Made by a program: the position numbers and the translations under genes. Shown here in pieces: positions 1-6,259 of a DNA stretch of 8,906 bases; position 1 is the stretch's first letter, and each line of letters begins with the position of its first letter. The stretch spans positions 1 through 8,906 of the forward strand of contig MGWJ01000016.1 of the NCBI GenBank assembly GCA_001800945.1, given 5' to 3'. The notes under the pieces were generated by a model that ran no database searches, was not told where the DNA came from, and saw only the letters and a program-made list of their open reading frames with translations. Source of the stretch: Flavobacteria bacterium RIFCSPLOWO2_12_FULL_31_7. Lineage in GTDB: Bacteria; Bacteroidota; Bacteroidia; Flavobacteriales; Flavobacteriaceae.

Positions 1-2548
1 TACCTATATTAAAAACTGTTTTAGATAGGCTCATATCTTTCAACCATCTTTCTGCATATTCTTTGGCAGGATTGTAGGCTTTGAAACCAAAATCGCCACG
101 AACCACAAAGAAACCGAAATCGTAACGAAGTCCAAAACCAGTTCCAAGAGCGAATTCTTGAATTGATTTTGTTCCTTTAAATTTTAGTTTTTCATCTTCT
201 ACGTTGTCAAAAACATTCCAAATATTTCCGGCATCAGTAAATAAAGCTCCGTTTAAACTATTGAAAATATTAAATCGGTACTCTAAATTTAGGGAGAATT
301 TCAAATTGGCTTCATTAAAATCATTTACACTTTTACTAGCACCTGGCCCTAACGAATAAGCTTGCCAACCTCTATTGTCATTACTTCCACCAGCAAAATA
401 ACTTCGTGAAAACGGAACAGAATTAGAATTCCCGTACGGAACAGCTATTCCTCCAAAAAATCTGAAAGCAATTGAACTTTTCTTGTATAAATGTAAATGT
501 TTGATGTATTCAAATTCTGTTTTTATGTATTGTGCATATTCTACGCCAAATAAAGTTCGTTTGTTATTGTCACTAAAAGGTTCATTTTTTTGTTTGGCGA
601 TTAGATCTAAAATATTGCCTGAACTTTCTACTTTTGCTTTAATATTATAAAATTGCACATCATTAATACTTCTTTTTGTGCTTAAATTATAAGAAAAGCT
701 AGAAGATAAAATTAAGTTATTTTCAATTAATCTTTTTCTTCTTTCGCCAATGGTGTTGATGGTTCTAAAATTCTCTTCATCCCCAACACTTATGTCTCCA
801 GATCTTACTTGATTAATAAACTCAACAGCACCAGGGAAAGACAAATCATTACCCAAAACTCCACCAATGTTTAAATTCGCATTAGTATTATAAACTAGAG
901 CCAATTCATTTAAGGTATTATACGAATAGCTATATACATTAAAATAATTACCAATATTTAAGTTTCGGACAAATTGTAAGTTGAACAAATCGAATCGGAA
1001 CTTTTTGGTTTCATCTTTATTTAAACCCCAATCGTAATAAAAACTTCCGTTATAATTTTCCTTATCTAAACCGATATTGGTTTGTTTTGAAAGTCCTAAA
1101 GTGATAGATGTACTTGGTAAAGATTCTTTTTTAATGATTCTTTTGGTATTGATCGGGAAGAAAATTCTCGGAAAAGTTAATTTCACATCGCCACCATATT
1201 CTAAAATATTAAAAAAGGCGTTGGTACTGTTTTTTATACTCGCGTCTTTAGAGGAACCCAAATTTCCACGAATAGAAAAATCTAAAATTTCGGCACCTTT
1301 AAACAAATTTCTAAAAGTAATCCCAGTAAATCCTGAAATACCAAATTGTTGAATATTAGATTGTGTAAAATCTCCTTTAATATTAAACTGGTATTTTTTT
1401 AGTGGTGTTAAAATAATATTGGCAATCAATCCGTTCCCACTTGCATCTTCAGTATATTGAATACGAGGAAACGAAAATACTTTCATATTAGATAATGCTC
1501 TTGACGTTAAGGTTTTATCTTGATCACTAAACAATTTACCTTCTTCAATAAAAATAGCATTTATTAAAGCTTTTGGTTTGTATTTTAATTTTCCTGAACT
1601 GTAAAAATTAAATTTTTTATAGGAAACACTATCAATTCCAATCGCTTTTTCTTTTACTTGTTTGTCTGTAAAGACATTAACTTTTGAAATTTTATACAAT
1701 TTAAAAGGTTCTGTATAACTTGAATCTCCTTTTTTTACAATTCTGTTTCCGATATTAAAGGTGATGTTTAATTTGTTTTTAGGCTTATCAATGGTATCTA
1801 CATCTGGTGGTTTGATGTAATTCTCTTGAAAATGAAACAATCCGCGATTTCTAAATTCTGTAGCAATACGTTTTTTTTCATTACTGATATTTTCCGCGTT
1901 ATAGGCTTCACCAGATTTAATGAATGATTTATTTGAAATTTGAACGTACAAAGAATCTACAATTGGCGACTCAATATTTCTAAAAATACTATCAATTGTA
2001 TAGGCATTTCCAGTTTTTATATCATAAGAAATCTTTACTTTCTGATTTTTTAAAGAATCAATTTTTGAAGATATTTTCGCATCAAAAAAACCTCTATTAA
2101 AATGATAGGCAAACAATCTTCTTTCCGATTTTCTCACTCTAGAAGTATCTAAAATAGAAGGTGCTTCTCCAATTTCTTTAAAAAAATTACTATAACCAGA
2201 AACTAAAAATGATTTCCCTAAACGCTTCACTTGTTTTTTAGAATACAATTTGGTCATTCTCTCAATACGTTTTGGTTTTTTTTGTAACCAAGCATTATAG
2301 GAAGAGTCGGCGTTTCTTTTACTTAAATTATATAATTGTAAGCGAGGTTTAAAACCTAATAATTTACTATTAGGTTTTTGGTACAATTGATTTTGCAAAT
2401 CTTCTGAGTTAGTAGATTTGCCATTTACAATAATTTCATTATCATCGATAAGCAATTGTTTCTTTTGGAGCTTTCTTACTTCAGAACAAGAGTAAAAAAG
2501 TAGTCCAAAAAGAAAAAATAGTGCTATTTTTGGTGTGAGATTTTTCAA
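1..2548 (-). CDS. tamL: TamL, Omp85/BamA-family outer-membrane lipoprotein (partial, C-terminus cut by window edge)
   Basis: This is an outer-membrane beta-barrel of the Omp85 superfamily, the Bacteroidota lipoprotein counterpart of TamA, thought to act with TamB in outer-membrane assembly. I read 849 codons with no in-frame stop. The start is TTG at 2548-2546: no ATG or GTG exists before the in-frame TGA at 2566-2564, and TTG is followed by a lipoprotein signal (KNLTPKIALFFLFGLLFYSC) with the lipidated Cys at residue 21. Residues of about 25-420 look like the periplasmic POTRA-type region, including EFRNRG near residue 231. The C-terminal half is barrel-like. The Omp85 loop-6 signature appears as NDNRGW with R726-G727-W728 (codons at 373-365), followed by LGPG. 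The last visible residues, KTVFNIG, resemble the final barrel strand, so probably only a few residues are missing. The family assignment is firm; the name tamL rests on the lipoprotein signal plus Omp85 barrel. A tamB gene would be expected just left of the window (inference). Confidence 0.9.
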   Translation of the reverse strand, partial: MKNLTPKIALFFLFGLLFYSCSEVRKLQKKQLLIDDNEIIVNGKSTNSEDLQNQLYQKPNSKLLGFKPRLQLYNLSKRNADSSYNAWLQKKPKRIERMTKLYSKKQVKRLGKSFLVSGYSNFFKEIGEAPSILDTSRVRKSERRLFAYHFNRGFFDAKISSKIDSLKNQKVKISYDIKTGNAYTIDSIFRNIESPIVDSLYVQISNKSFIKSGEAYNAENISNEKKRIATEFRNRGLFHFQENYIKPPDVDTIDKPKNKLNITFNIGNRIVKKGDSSYTEPFKLYKISKVNVFTDKQVKEKAIGIDSVSYKKFNFYSSGKLKYKPKALINAIFIEEGKLFSDQDKTLTSRALSNMKVFSFPRIQYTEDASGNGLIANIILTPLKKYQFNIKGDFTQSNIQQFGISGFTGITFRNLFKGAEILDFSIRGNLGSSKDASIKNSTNAFFNILEYGGDVKLTFPRIFFPINTKRIIKKESLPSTSITLGLSKQTNIGLDKENYNGSFYYDWGLNKDETKKFRFDLFNLQFVRNLNIGNYFNVYSYSYNTLNELALVYNTNANLNIGGVLGNDLSFPGAVEFINQVRSGDISVGDEENFRTINTIGERRKRLIENNLILSSSFSYNLSTKRSINDVQFYNIKAKVESSGNILDLIAKQKNEPFSDNNKRTLFGVEYAQYIKTEFEYIKHLHLYKKSSIAFRFFGGIAVPYGNSNSVPFSRSYFAGGSNDNRGWQAYSLGPGASKSVNDFNEANLKFSLNLEYRFNIFNSLNGALFTDAGNIWNVFDNVEDEKLKFKGTKSIQEFALGTGFGLRYDFGFFVVRGDFGFKAYNPAKEYAERWLKDMSLSKTVFNIG

Positions 2549-2561
2549 TCGCCTAATTTTT
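2530..2561 (+). promoter_or_regulatory. Possible promoter of the RNA methyltransferase gene
   Basis: On the plus strand TTG (2530-2532) is followed after 21 bases by TAATTTTT (2554-2561), which matches the TAnnTTTG element except for its last base. Transcription would start near 2567, giving a leader of about 15 bases before the ATG at 2582. It overlaps the signal-peptide codons of tamL. The match is imperfect and the region is AT-rich, so this is weak. Confidence 0.3.
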
Positions 2562-2564
2562 ATT

Positions 2565-2592
2565 CAAAAATACAATTTTTTATGGTTAGCAA
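2565..2592 (-). promoter_or_regulatory. Probable promoter of tamL, inside the start of the divergent gene
   Basis: On the minus strand TATTTTTG (2572-2565) matches the Bacteroidota -7 element TAnnTTTG exactly. A TTG (2592-2590) lies 17 bases upstream, within the 17-23 base spacing described for Flavobacterium. Transcription would begin near 2559, about a dozen bases before the TTG start codon. The -33 part overlaps the first codons of the methyltransferase gene on the other strand. AT-richness makes chance matches possible. Confidence 0.55.
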
Positions 2593-3313
2593 AAACCAAA
2601 TCAAACTAATTAATAGTTTACAGCAAAAAAAGTACCGAAAGTTACACAATCTTTTCATAGCAGAAGGAAAAAAAGTAATTCAGGAACTTATTGATGCCGA
2701 TTTTAAATTGGAATATTTATTTGTAACTAAAGAAAATTTATTTGATTTTAAGCACCATCCCGAATTGATTTCGGACAGTGAGCTTAAAAAAATAACTGCA
2801 TTAACTACAGCTAATGATTGTTTGGCAGTTTTTAAAATTCCGTTAGATTTGGATAAAAACAAAACTAGTTCTGGTTTAGAATTAGCGTTGGACAACATTA
2901 AAGATCCCGGAAATATGGGAACTATTATTAGATTGTGCGATTGGTTTGGTATTTCGAAAATTGTTTGTACGGAAGAAACCGTTGATATTTACAATCCGAA
3001 AGTTGTTCAAGCTACGATGGGAAGTTTGGCTCGCGTAGCAGTTTATTACACCAACCTATCTGAATATTTAAAAACTAAAGATTTGGAAATTTTCGGAACA
3101 TTTATGGAAGGAAAAAATATTTACAAATCAGAATTGCCTTCCGAAGGAATTATTGTTATGGGTAATGAAGCTAATGGAATTTCTGCAGAAATTGAAAATT
3201 TAGTAACTCAAAAAATTAGCATTCCTAGATTTGGCAATTTACAACAAACGGAAAGTTTGAATGTAGCGACAGCAACAGCAATAATTTTATCGGAATTTAA
3301 GAGAAACAGTTAA
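2582..3313 (+). CDS. TrmH/SpoU-family RNA methyltransferase
   Basis: This is a cytoplasmic S-adenosylmethionine-dependent enzyme of the SPOUT class that would 2'-O-methylate a ribose in rRNA or tRNA. The exact target cannot be read from sequence. At 243 residues it has the usual two-part build: an N-terminal RNA-substrate-binding domain (about residues 5-85) and a C-terminal knotted catalytic domain. The three SpoU motifs are present: NIKDPGNMGTIIR (105-117, with the conserved N105 and R117), MGNEANGIS (193-201), and IPRFGNLQQTESLNVATA (214-231, with the S-L-N-V-A core). The ATG at 2582 is the natural start, 33 bases from the divergent tamL start. The 3' end faces porT with only 12 bases between the two TAA codons, so there is no room for a separate terminator. 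This gene is the only plus-strand gene in the window. Confidence is high for the family and low for a specific symbol such as trmH or rlmB. Confidence 0.93.
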   Translation: MVSKNQIKLINSLQQKKYRKLHNLFIAEGKKVIQELIDADFKLEYLFVTKENLFDFKHHPELISDSELKKITALTTANDCLAVFKIPLDLDKNKTSSGLELALDNIKDPGNMGTIIRLCDWFGISKIVCTEETVDIYNPKVVQATMGSLARVAVYYTNLSEYLKTKDLEIFGTFMEGKNIYKSELPSEGIIVMGNEANGISAEIENLVTQKISIPRFGNLQQTESLNVATATAIILSEFKRNS

Positions 3314-3325
3314 ACTGCTAGCGAA

Positions 3326-4024
3326 TTAATGGAAGGTGAAATTTACAAAAATTGCTCTGGTTTTCATAGATTGAATGTTTCCTGTCCATGGACTATCTGG
3401 TCTGTTATCACGAATTAATTCGTCATTCATACCAAAAACACCTCGAATAGATGGTGAGAATTTGAAATATTCTAAATACATATCGATTCCGAAACCAATT
3501 TCGTAGTTTTGCGTCCAAGTTTTTACTCTGAATCGGTCAGAATAATTATCATCTGGTGCTTTGGCATTACTTCCTAAATTAAGTGTAGCGGAAACTCCAC
3601 CAAGTAAATAAGGCCTAACATTTCCTGTTCTCAAGGCAGAATATTTCAACAATAATGGAAAATGTAAATTAGCGGCTTTTACTTCTCTTAATTTATCCAC
3701 ACTATCTTCAATGTCAGGATATACTAAATTTCTTTGAGTAGCATAAAAACCTGGCTCAAAACGTAAATCAAAATACTCGGTAAGTCTTAAATTACCAACC
3801 AAACCCACATTGAAACCAGTTGAAGGTTTAAGTTCAATATCTTTCCCTACGGTTAAATAATCAAATTTATAATTATAACTACTAAACCCTAAAAAATAGC
3901 GCCAATGTACTTTTTGTTTGTCATGGTTTTCGTGATTAATAATTGGATTTTTACCAAAAATTCCGCCCTGACTAAACGAGTTCAGTGAAAACAATAGTAT
4001 GAAAAAGAAATATTTAAATTGCAT
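3326..4024 (-). CDS. porT: PorT-family outer-membrane protein of the type IX secretion system
   Basis: The 232-residue product is a predicted outer-membrane beta-barrel. PorT (SprT in F. johnsoniae) is required for type IX secretion, the Bacteroidota pathway that exports gliding adhesins and degradative enzymes. The N-terminus MQFKYFFFILLFSLNSFSQ is a signal peptide with likely cleavage after S18. The mature part begins GGIFGK and has HDKQKVHWRYFLGF (34-47), a stretch I associate with flavobacterial PorT. Alternating hydrophobic and aromatic strands then run to a final strand ending in FVNFTFH, a terminal-aromatic pattern typical of barrels. The ATG lies 3 bases after the ubiE stop, so the two genes are almost certainly cotranscribed, a pairing I recall from other flavobacteria. 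Nothing looks truncated. A generic PorT-like barrel of another function remains possible because this fold is widespread, but the ubiE context favours true PorT. Confidence 0.82.
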   Translation of the reverse strand: MQFKYFFFILLFSLNSFSQGGIFGKNPIINHENHDKQKVHWRYFLGFSSYNYKFDYLTVGKDIELKPSTGFNVGLVGNLRLTEYFDLRFEPGFYATQRNLVYPDIEDSVDKLREVKAANLHFPLLLKYSALRTGNVRPYLLGGVSATLNLGSNAKAPDDNYSDRFRVKTWTQNYEIGFGIDMYLEYFKFSPSIRGVFGMNDELIRDNRPDSPWTGNIQSMKTRAIFVNFTFH

Positions 4025-4027
4025 GTT

Positions 4028-4759
4028 TTACTTTTTTGATGCTTTATAGATTGTAGCCACTCCCATTGTTTGAGGAAGATCCTTAACATCTATAAACCCA
4101 ATTTTTCGTAAAATATTGTTCAAAGCTTCTCCAAAAGGAAAATTTTGTGCTGAATTAGACAAATAACTATATGCCGATTTATCTTTAGAGAATAATTTTC
4201 CGATAGTTGGCATGATAAAATTAGTGTACACGTAATAGCCTTGTTTGAAAGGGAATTTAGTTGGCACTGAAGTTTCTAGTATAATAAAAAGACCGTTTGG
4301 CTTCAATACACGAAGAATTTCTGACAATCCTATTTCTAAATTTTCAAAATTACGAACTCCGTAAGCTACTGTAATTACATCAAAATAATTATCTGAATAA
4401 GGAATTTTTTCTCCATCACCTAAAACCATTTGAATCTTAGACGATAAGTTTTTGGCTTCAATCTTTTTCTTACCAATATCTAACATTCCTTGAGAAATAT
4501 CTAAACCGATAATTTCTGTAGCCGATGTTTCTGCGAACAATATGGCCAAATCACCTGTTCCAGTTGCAATATCTAAGATAGAATTTGGCTTTTGAAGTTG
4601 TACCATTTGTAAAATCTTCTTTTTCCAAGTAGCGTCAGTTCCTAATGAAATGATTTTATTTAATCCATCATAATTTCCTGAGATGTTGTCAAACATTTGA
4701 GCAACTTGCTCCTTCTTACTGGCTTCAGAATTTTGATATGGTTTTATGGTTTCAGACAT
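4028..4759 (-). CDS. ubiE: Demethylmenaquinone methyltransferase UbiE/MenG
   Basis: This enzyme carries out the last step of menaquinone synthesis, C-methylation of demethylmenaquinone with S-adenosylmethionine, at the cytoplasmic face of the membrane. It is 243 residues long, the usual family size. The SAM-binding motif I is LDIATGTGDLA (62-72), with the acidic strand-2 end in GLDIS (85-89, D87) and GDGEKIP (114-120). The UbiE signature AYGVRNFENLE (132-142) and the later EILRVLKPNG (147-156) are intact, as is SYLSNSAQNFP (198-208). Flavobacteria generally use menaquinone rather than ubiquinone, so the menG role is the relevant one (established knowledge). It is the first gene of a two-gene unit with porT and has a probable promoter 18-25 bases before its ATG. 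It is separated from folA by 41 bases. Confidence 0.95.
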   Translation of the reverse strand: MSETIKPYQNSEASKKEQVAQMFDNISGNYDGLNKIISLGTDATWKKKILQMVQLQKPNSILDIATGTGDLAILFAETSATEIIGLDISQGMLDIGKKKIEAKNLSSKIQMVLGDGEKIPYSDNYFDVITVAYGVRNFENLEIGLSEILRVLKPNGLFIILETSVPTKFPFKQGYYVYTNFIMPTIGKLFSKDKSAYSYLSNSAQNFPFGEALNNILRKIGFIDVKDLPQTMGVATIYKASKK

Positions 4760-4777
4760 GATTGTTTATTTGTTGTA

Positions 4778-4785
4778 CAAAAGTA
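4778..4785 (-). promoter_or_regulatory. Probable -7 promoter element of ubiE-porT
   Basis: On the minus strand TACTTTTG exactly matches the Bacteroidota -7 consensus TAnnTTTG. It lies in the 41-base gap after folA, and transcription would begin near 4771, about a dozen bases before the ubiE ATG at 4759. I see no TTG at the expected -33 distance; that position is occupied by the TTACGA heptamer repeats. It may be a weak or regulated promoter, with readthrough from folA also feeding ubiE. Confidence 0.45.
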
Positions 4786-4793
4786 ATTTAAAT

Positions 4794-4814
4794 TTACGAA
4801 TTACGATTTACGAT
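4794..4814. repeat. Three tandem heptamers TTACGA(A/T)
   Basis: The plus strand reads TTACGAA (4794-4800), TTACGAT (4801-4807), TTACGAT (4808-4814), an exact 7-base period over 21 bases. The array straddles the end of folA: the middle unit's first three bases are the complement of the folA TAA stop, and the last unit encodes part of its final residues (N-R-K-S). It also lies where the -33 region of the ubiE promoter would be. Confidence 0.7.
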
Positions 4815-5298
4815 TTGCCTTAATAAAAGTTTGAAAAGTAAAATCGAAAGCGTGTTTTTCATCTTTTTCATGATGCTCTTCGAAAATAATGTTCCATTTT
4901 TCAGGATTGATTTCTGGGAAAAACGTATCTGCTTCCACGCTGGTATGCACACGAGTTAGCTCTACTTTATCAGCAATATCAATAGACTGCTTATAAATTT
5001 CGCCACCTCCAATAATATAAACTTCTTCGTCTTTCGGGCAAAACGCAATGGCTTTTTCTAAACTTGGCACTACTATACAACCATCAGGAACCTGATAGTC
5101 TTTTTGACGCGTAATAATTACGTGTGTTCTGTTTGGTAAAGGTTTTGGAAAACTTTCAAACGTTTTTCTTCCCATGATAATAAAATGCCCTGAAGTTAAG
5201 GTTTTGAAACGCTTAAAATCGTCTGGTAAATGCCAAACCAATTGGTTGTCTTTTCCTAAAGCGTTGTTTGTTGATGTTGCTGCGATTAGTGTTAGCAT
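4801..5298 (-). CDS. folA: Dihydrofolate reductase
   Basis: This is the NADPH-dependent cytoplasmic enzyme that reduces dihydrofolate to tetrahydrofolate, regenerating the cofactor oxidised by ThyA. At 165 residues it is the normal length for bacterial chromosomal DHFR. Active-site residues align with the E. coli enzyme without a gap at the N-terminus: LVWHLPDDFKRF (20-31) carries W22, the catalytic acid D27 and F31. IIMGRKTFESF (40-50) is the cofactor-binding GR(K/H)T segment, LPNR (54-57) follows, and IIGGGEIY (95-102) is the NADPH diphosphate loop. T115 in ELTRV matches the conserved Thr near the pterin. The start ATG at 5298 gives the canonical MLTLIAA beginning. It is the last gene of the thyA unit, 8 bases after the TonB-C fragment. 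Its stop lies in the heptamer repeat. Nothing marks it as a plasmid-type resistant form. Confidence 0.97.
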   Translation of the reverse strand: MLTLIAATSTNNALGKDNQLVWHLPDDFKRFKTLTSGHFIIMGRKTFESFPKPLPNRTHVIITRQKDYQVPDGCIVVPSLEKAIAFCPKDEEVYIIGGGEIYKQSIDIADKVELTRVHTSVEADTFFPEINPEKWNIIFEEHHEKDEKHAFDFTFQTFIKANRKS

Positions 5299-5306
5299 GG
5301 GATATT

Positions 5307-5600
5307 TTAATTTAAATCAATTATGATTGGTTGCGTTAATTTTTTCTTTATTTCAACTCCGTTAACTACTTCCGAATTCCAATAATCAAGTTTTTTAAAA
5401 ATATTTTTTACATCTGATTCCAAATAAAGCTCTCCATTTTTAATTACTTCAATTTCTTGAATTGAACCATCTTCATAAACAACAAATCGCACAATAACTT
5501 TATAATTACCAGGTGACACATGTGCTCTATTCAACATTATTTGAATACCATCTCTTAAATTTCTCTGAAAATTTTCCAGTCCATTTTTAGGTGATGCAGA
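5307..5600 (-). pseudogene. TonB C-terminal-domain fragment, in frame with the upstream MORN gene but cut off by a TAA
   Basis: This open stretch of 97 codons directly follows the TAA of the upstream gene in the same frame. It encodes a periplasmic TonB-C-like alpha/beta domain: SASPKNGLENF at the start, then VIVRFVVYEDGSIQEIEVI, then a Trp and N-G further on (YWNSEVVNG), ending QPIIIDLN. Those are the strand, D-G-S and W-x3-4-N-G hallmarks of TonB C-terminal domains. The only ATG is at 5537-5535, which would give 76 residues but would drop 22 residues (S-A-S-P-K-N-G-L onward) that look like the domain's first helix, and would lack a signal peptide. I therefore read it as the 3' part of a broken MORN-TonB-C gene rather than an independent gene. 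A short separate cytoplasmic protein started at 5537, or stop-codon readthrough, cannot be excluded. It ends 8 bases before folA. Confidence 0.7.
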
Positions 5601-5620
5601 TTAATTTTTCTTAATTTTTC
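5601..5620. repeat. 10-base tandem duplication at the interrupting stop
   Basis: The plus strand reads TTAATTTTTC twice in immediate succession (5601-5610 and 5611-5620). The outer unit supplies the TAA that ends the MORN half. Because 10 is not a multiple of three, the two copies are read in different frames (codons ATT AAG, then AAT TAA). Removing one copy would shift the MORN frame away from the TonB-C frame, so this duplication alone does not restore a fused gene. Confidence 0.75.
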
Positions 5621-6251
5621 TTTTAACATTATCAGACTTAAAAATTATCCCATCAACAAGTTCATTATTATTAAAATTGTATTCATATTTAGGAAATTCT
5701 TCATTTTTGGAAACCCATTTCCCATTTATAAGACCGTTAACAATTTCTCCTTCTATAAGAATTTTACCTTCGTGAAAATATTCAAAATGCCCGTTATAAT
5801 CTTTGATTATCTGCCTCCCATTTAAATCCCAATAGTTTTTATAATAAAAAATTTCTTTATCTCTTTGTATCTTGTATTCTCCTTCAATTTTTATTTTTCC
5901 ATCTTCATAATACTCAAAGTACTCGCCATTTAGTCTATTATTAATATAATTAGAAATAATTTGAACTTTATTCTCTTTGAAAATTTTACAAACACCATTT
6001 AGCACAAAATTATTTTTATCTCTAACTTGATATATAGCTTCTAAAACATTCTTTTCATTTATTTTTACAAACTTCTCTACATCGTAAATTTCCTTATTCT
6101 CATAATACTTTTTTACTATGTATTTATGAATATAATTAATAGAATCAACTTCATTAAAATCAGAGTCTTTAAAGACAATTTTATCATTAGAAGATTGCCC
6201 AAAAGAAAACAAGCTAAAAAATAAAACTGCGGTAAAAATAAACTTCTTCAT
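5601..6251 (-). CDS. Secreted MORN-repeat (YwqK-like) protein, probably the N-terminal part of a MORN-TonB-C protein
   Basis: The product has 216 residues. MKKFIFTAVLFFSLFSFGQ is a signal peptide, with likely cleavage around G18, so the protein would be periplasmic or surface-associated. Residues of about 85-180 hold MORN_2-type repeats recognisable by N-G-x-(Y/F/W)-x-x-(Y/F)-x-x-(D/E)-G-K spacing: LNGEYFEYYEDGKIKIEGEY (108-126), NGHFEYFHEGKILIEGE (153-169) and NGLINGKW (172-179). Such repeats occur in flavobacterial proteins often annotated as YwqK-family antitoxins or TonB-domain proteins; the molecular role is not established, and I assign none. The composition is rich in Asn, Lys and Ile, and the DNA is visibly more AT-rich than thyA beside it. 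The gene sits 8 bases after thyA, in the same operon. Its TAA is followed in the same frame by a TonB-C domain, so the present stop probably truncates a roughly 314-residue ancestor. The tail KRKIKKN looks low-complexity. Confidence 0.75.
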   Translation of the reverse strand: MKKFIFTAVLFFSLFSFGQSSNDKIVFKDSDFNEVDSINYIHKYIVKKYYENKEIYDVEKFVKINEKNVLEAIYQVRDKNNFVLNGVCKIFKENKVQIISNYINNRLNGEYFEYYEDGKIKIEGEYKIQRDKEIFYYKNYWDLNGRQIIKDYNGHFEYFHEGKILIEGEIVNGLINGKWVSKNEEFPKYEYNFNNNELVDGIIFKSDNVKRKIKKN

Positions 6252-6259
6252 AAATTTTT

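Noticed and set aside
1077..1352. Plus-strand open frame of 91 codons opposite tamL
   Set aside because: It lies wholly antisense to a continuous, family-matching tamL frame and its translation has no recognisable domain.
2525..2532. TATTTTTG on the plus strand as promoter of the methyltransferase
   Set aside because: It matches TAnnTTTG exactly but has no TTG at 17-23 bases upstream and would give a leader of about 44 bases; the weaker element at 2554-2561 has better spacing. It remains a possible alternative.
2680..2898. Minus-strand open frame of 72 codons inside the RNA methyltransferase gene
   Set aside because: It is antisense to the well-supported substrate-binding domain of the methyltransferase; no motif of its own.
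5601..5620. The 10-base tandem duplication as the sole cause of the broken MORN/TonB-C gene
   Set aside because: Deleting one copy puts the MORN frame into a different frame that stops soon after, and the codon before TonB-C would still be TAA, so a substitution is needed to explain a fused ancestor.
5601..6251. Toxin-antitoxin module based on the YwqK-like repeats
   Set aside because: The label comes from a loose family name; there is no adjacent toxin-like gene, and the signal peptide plus in-frame TonB-C domain points to an envelope protein.
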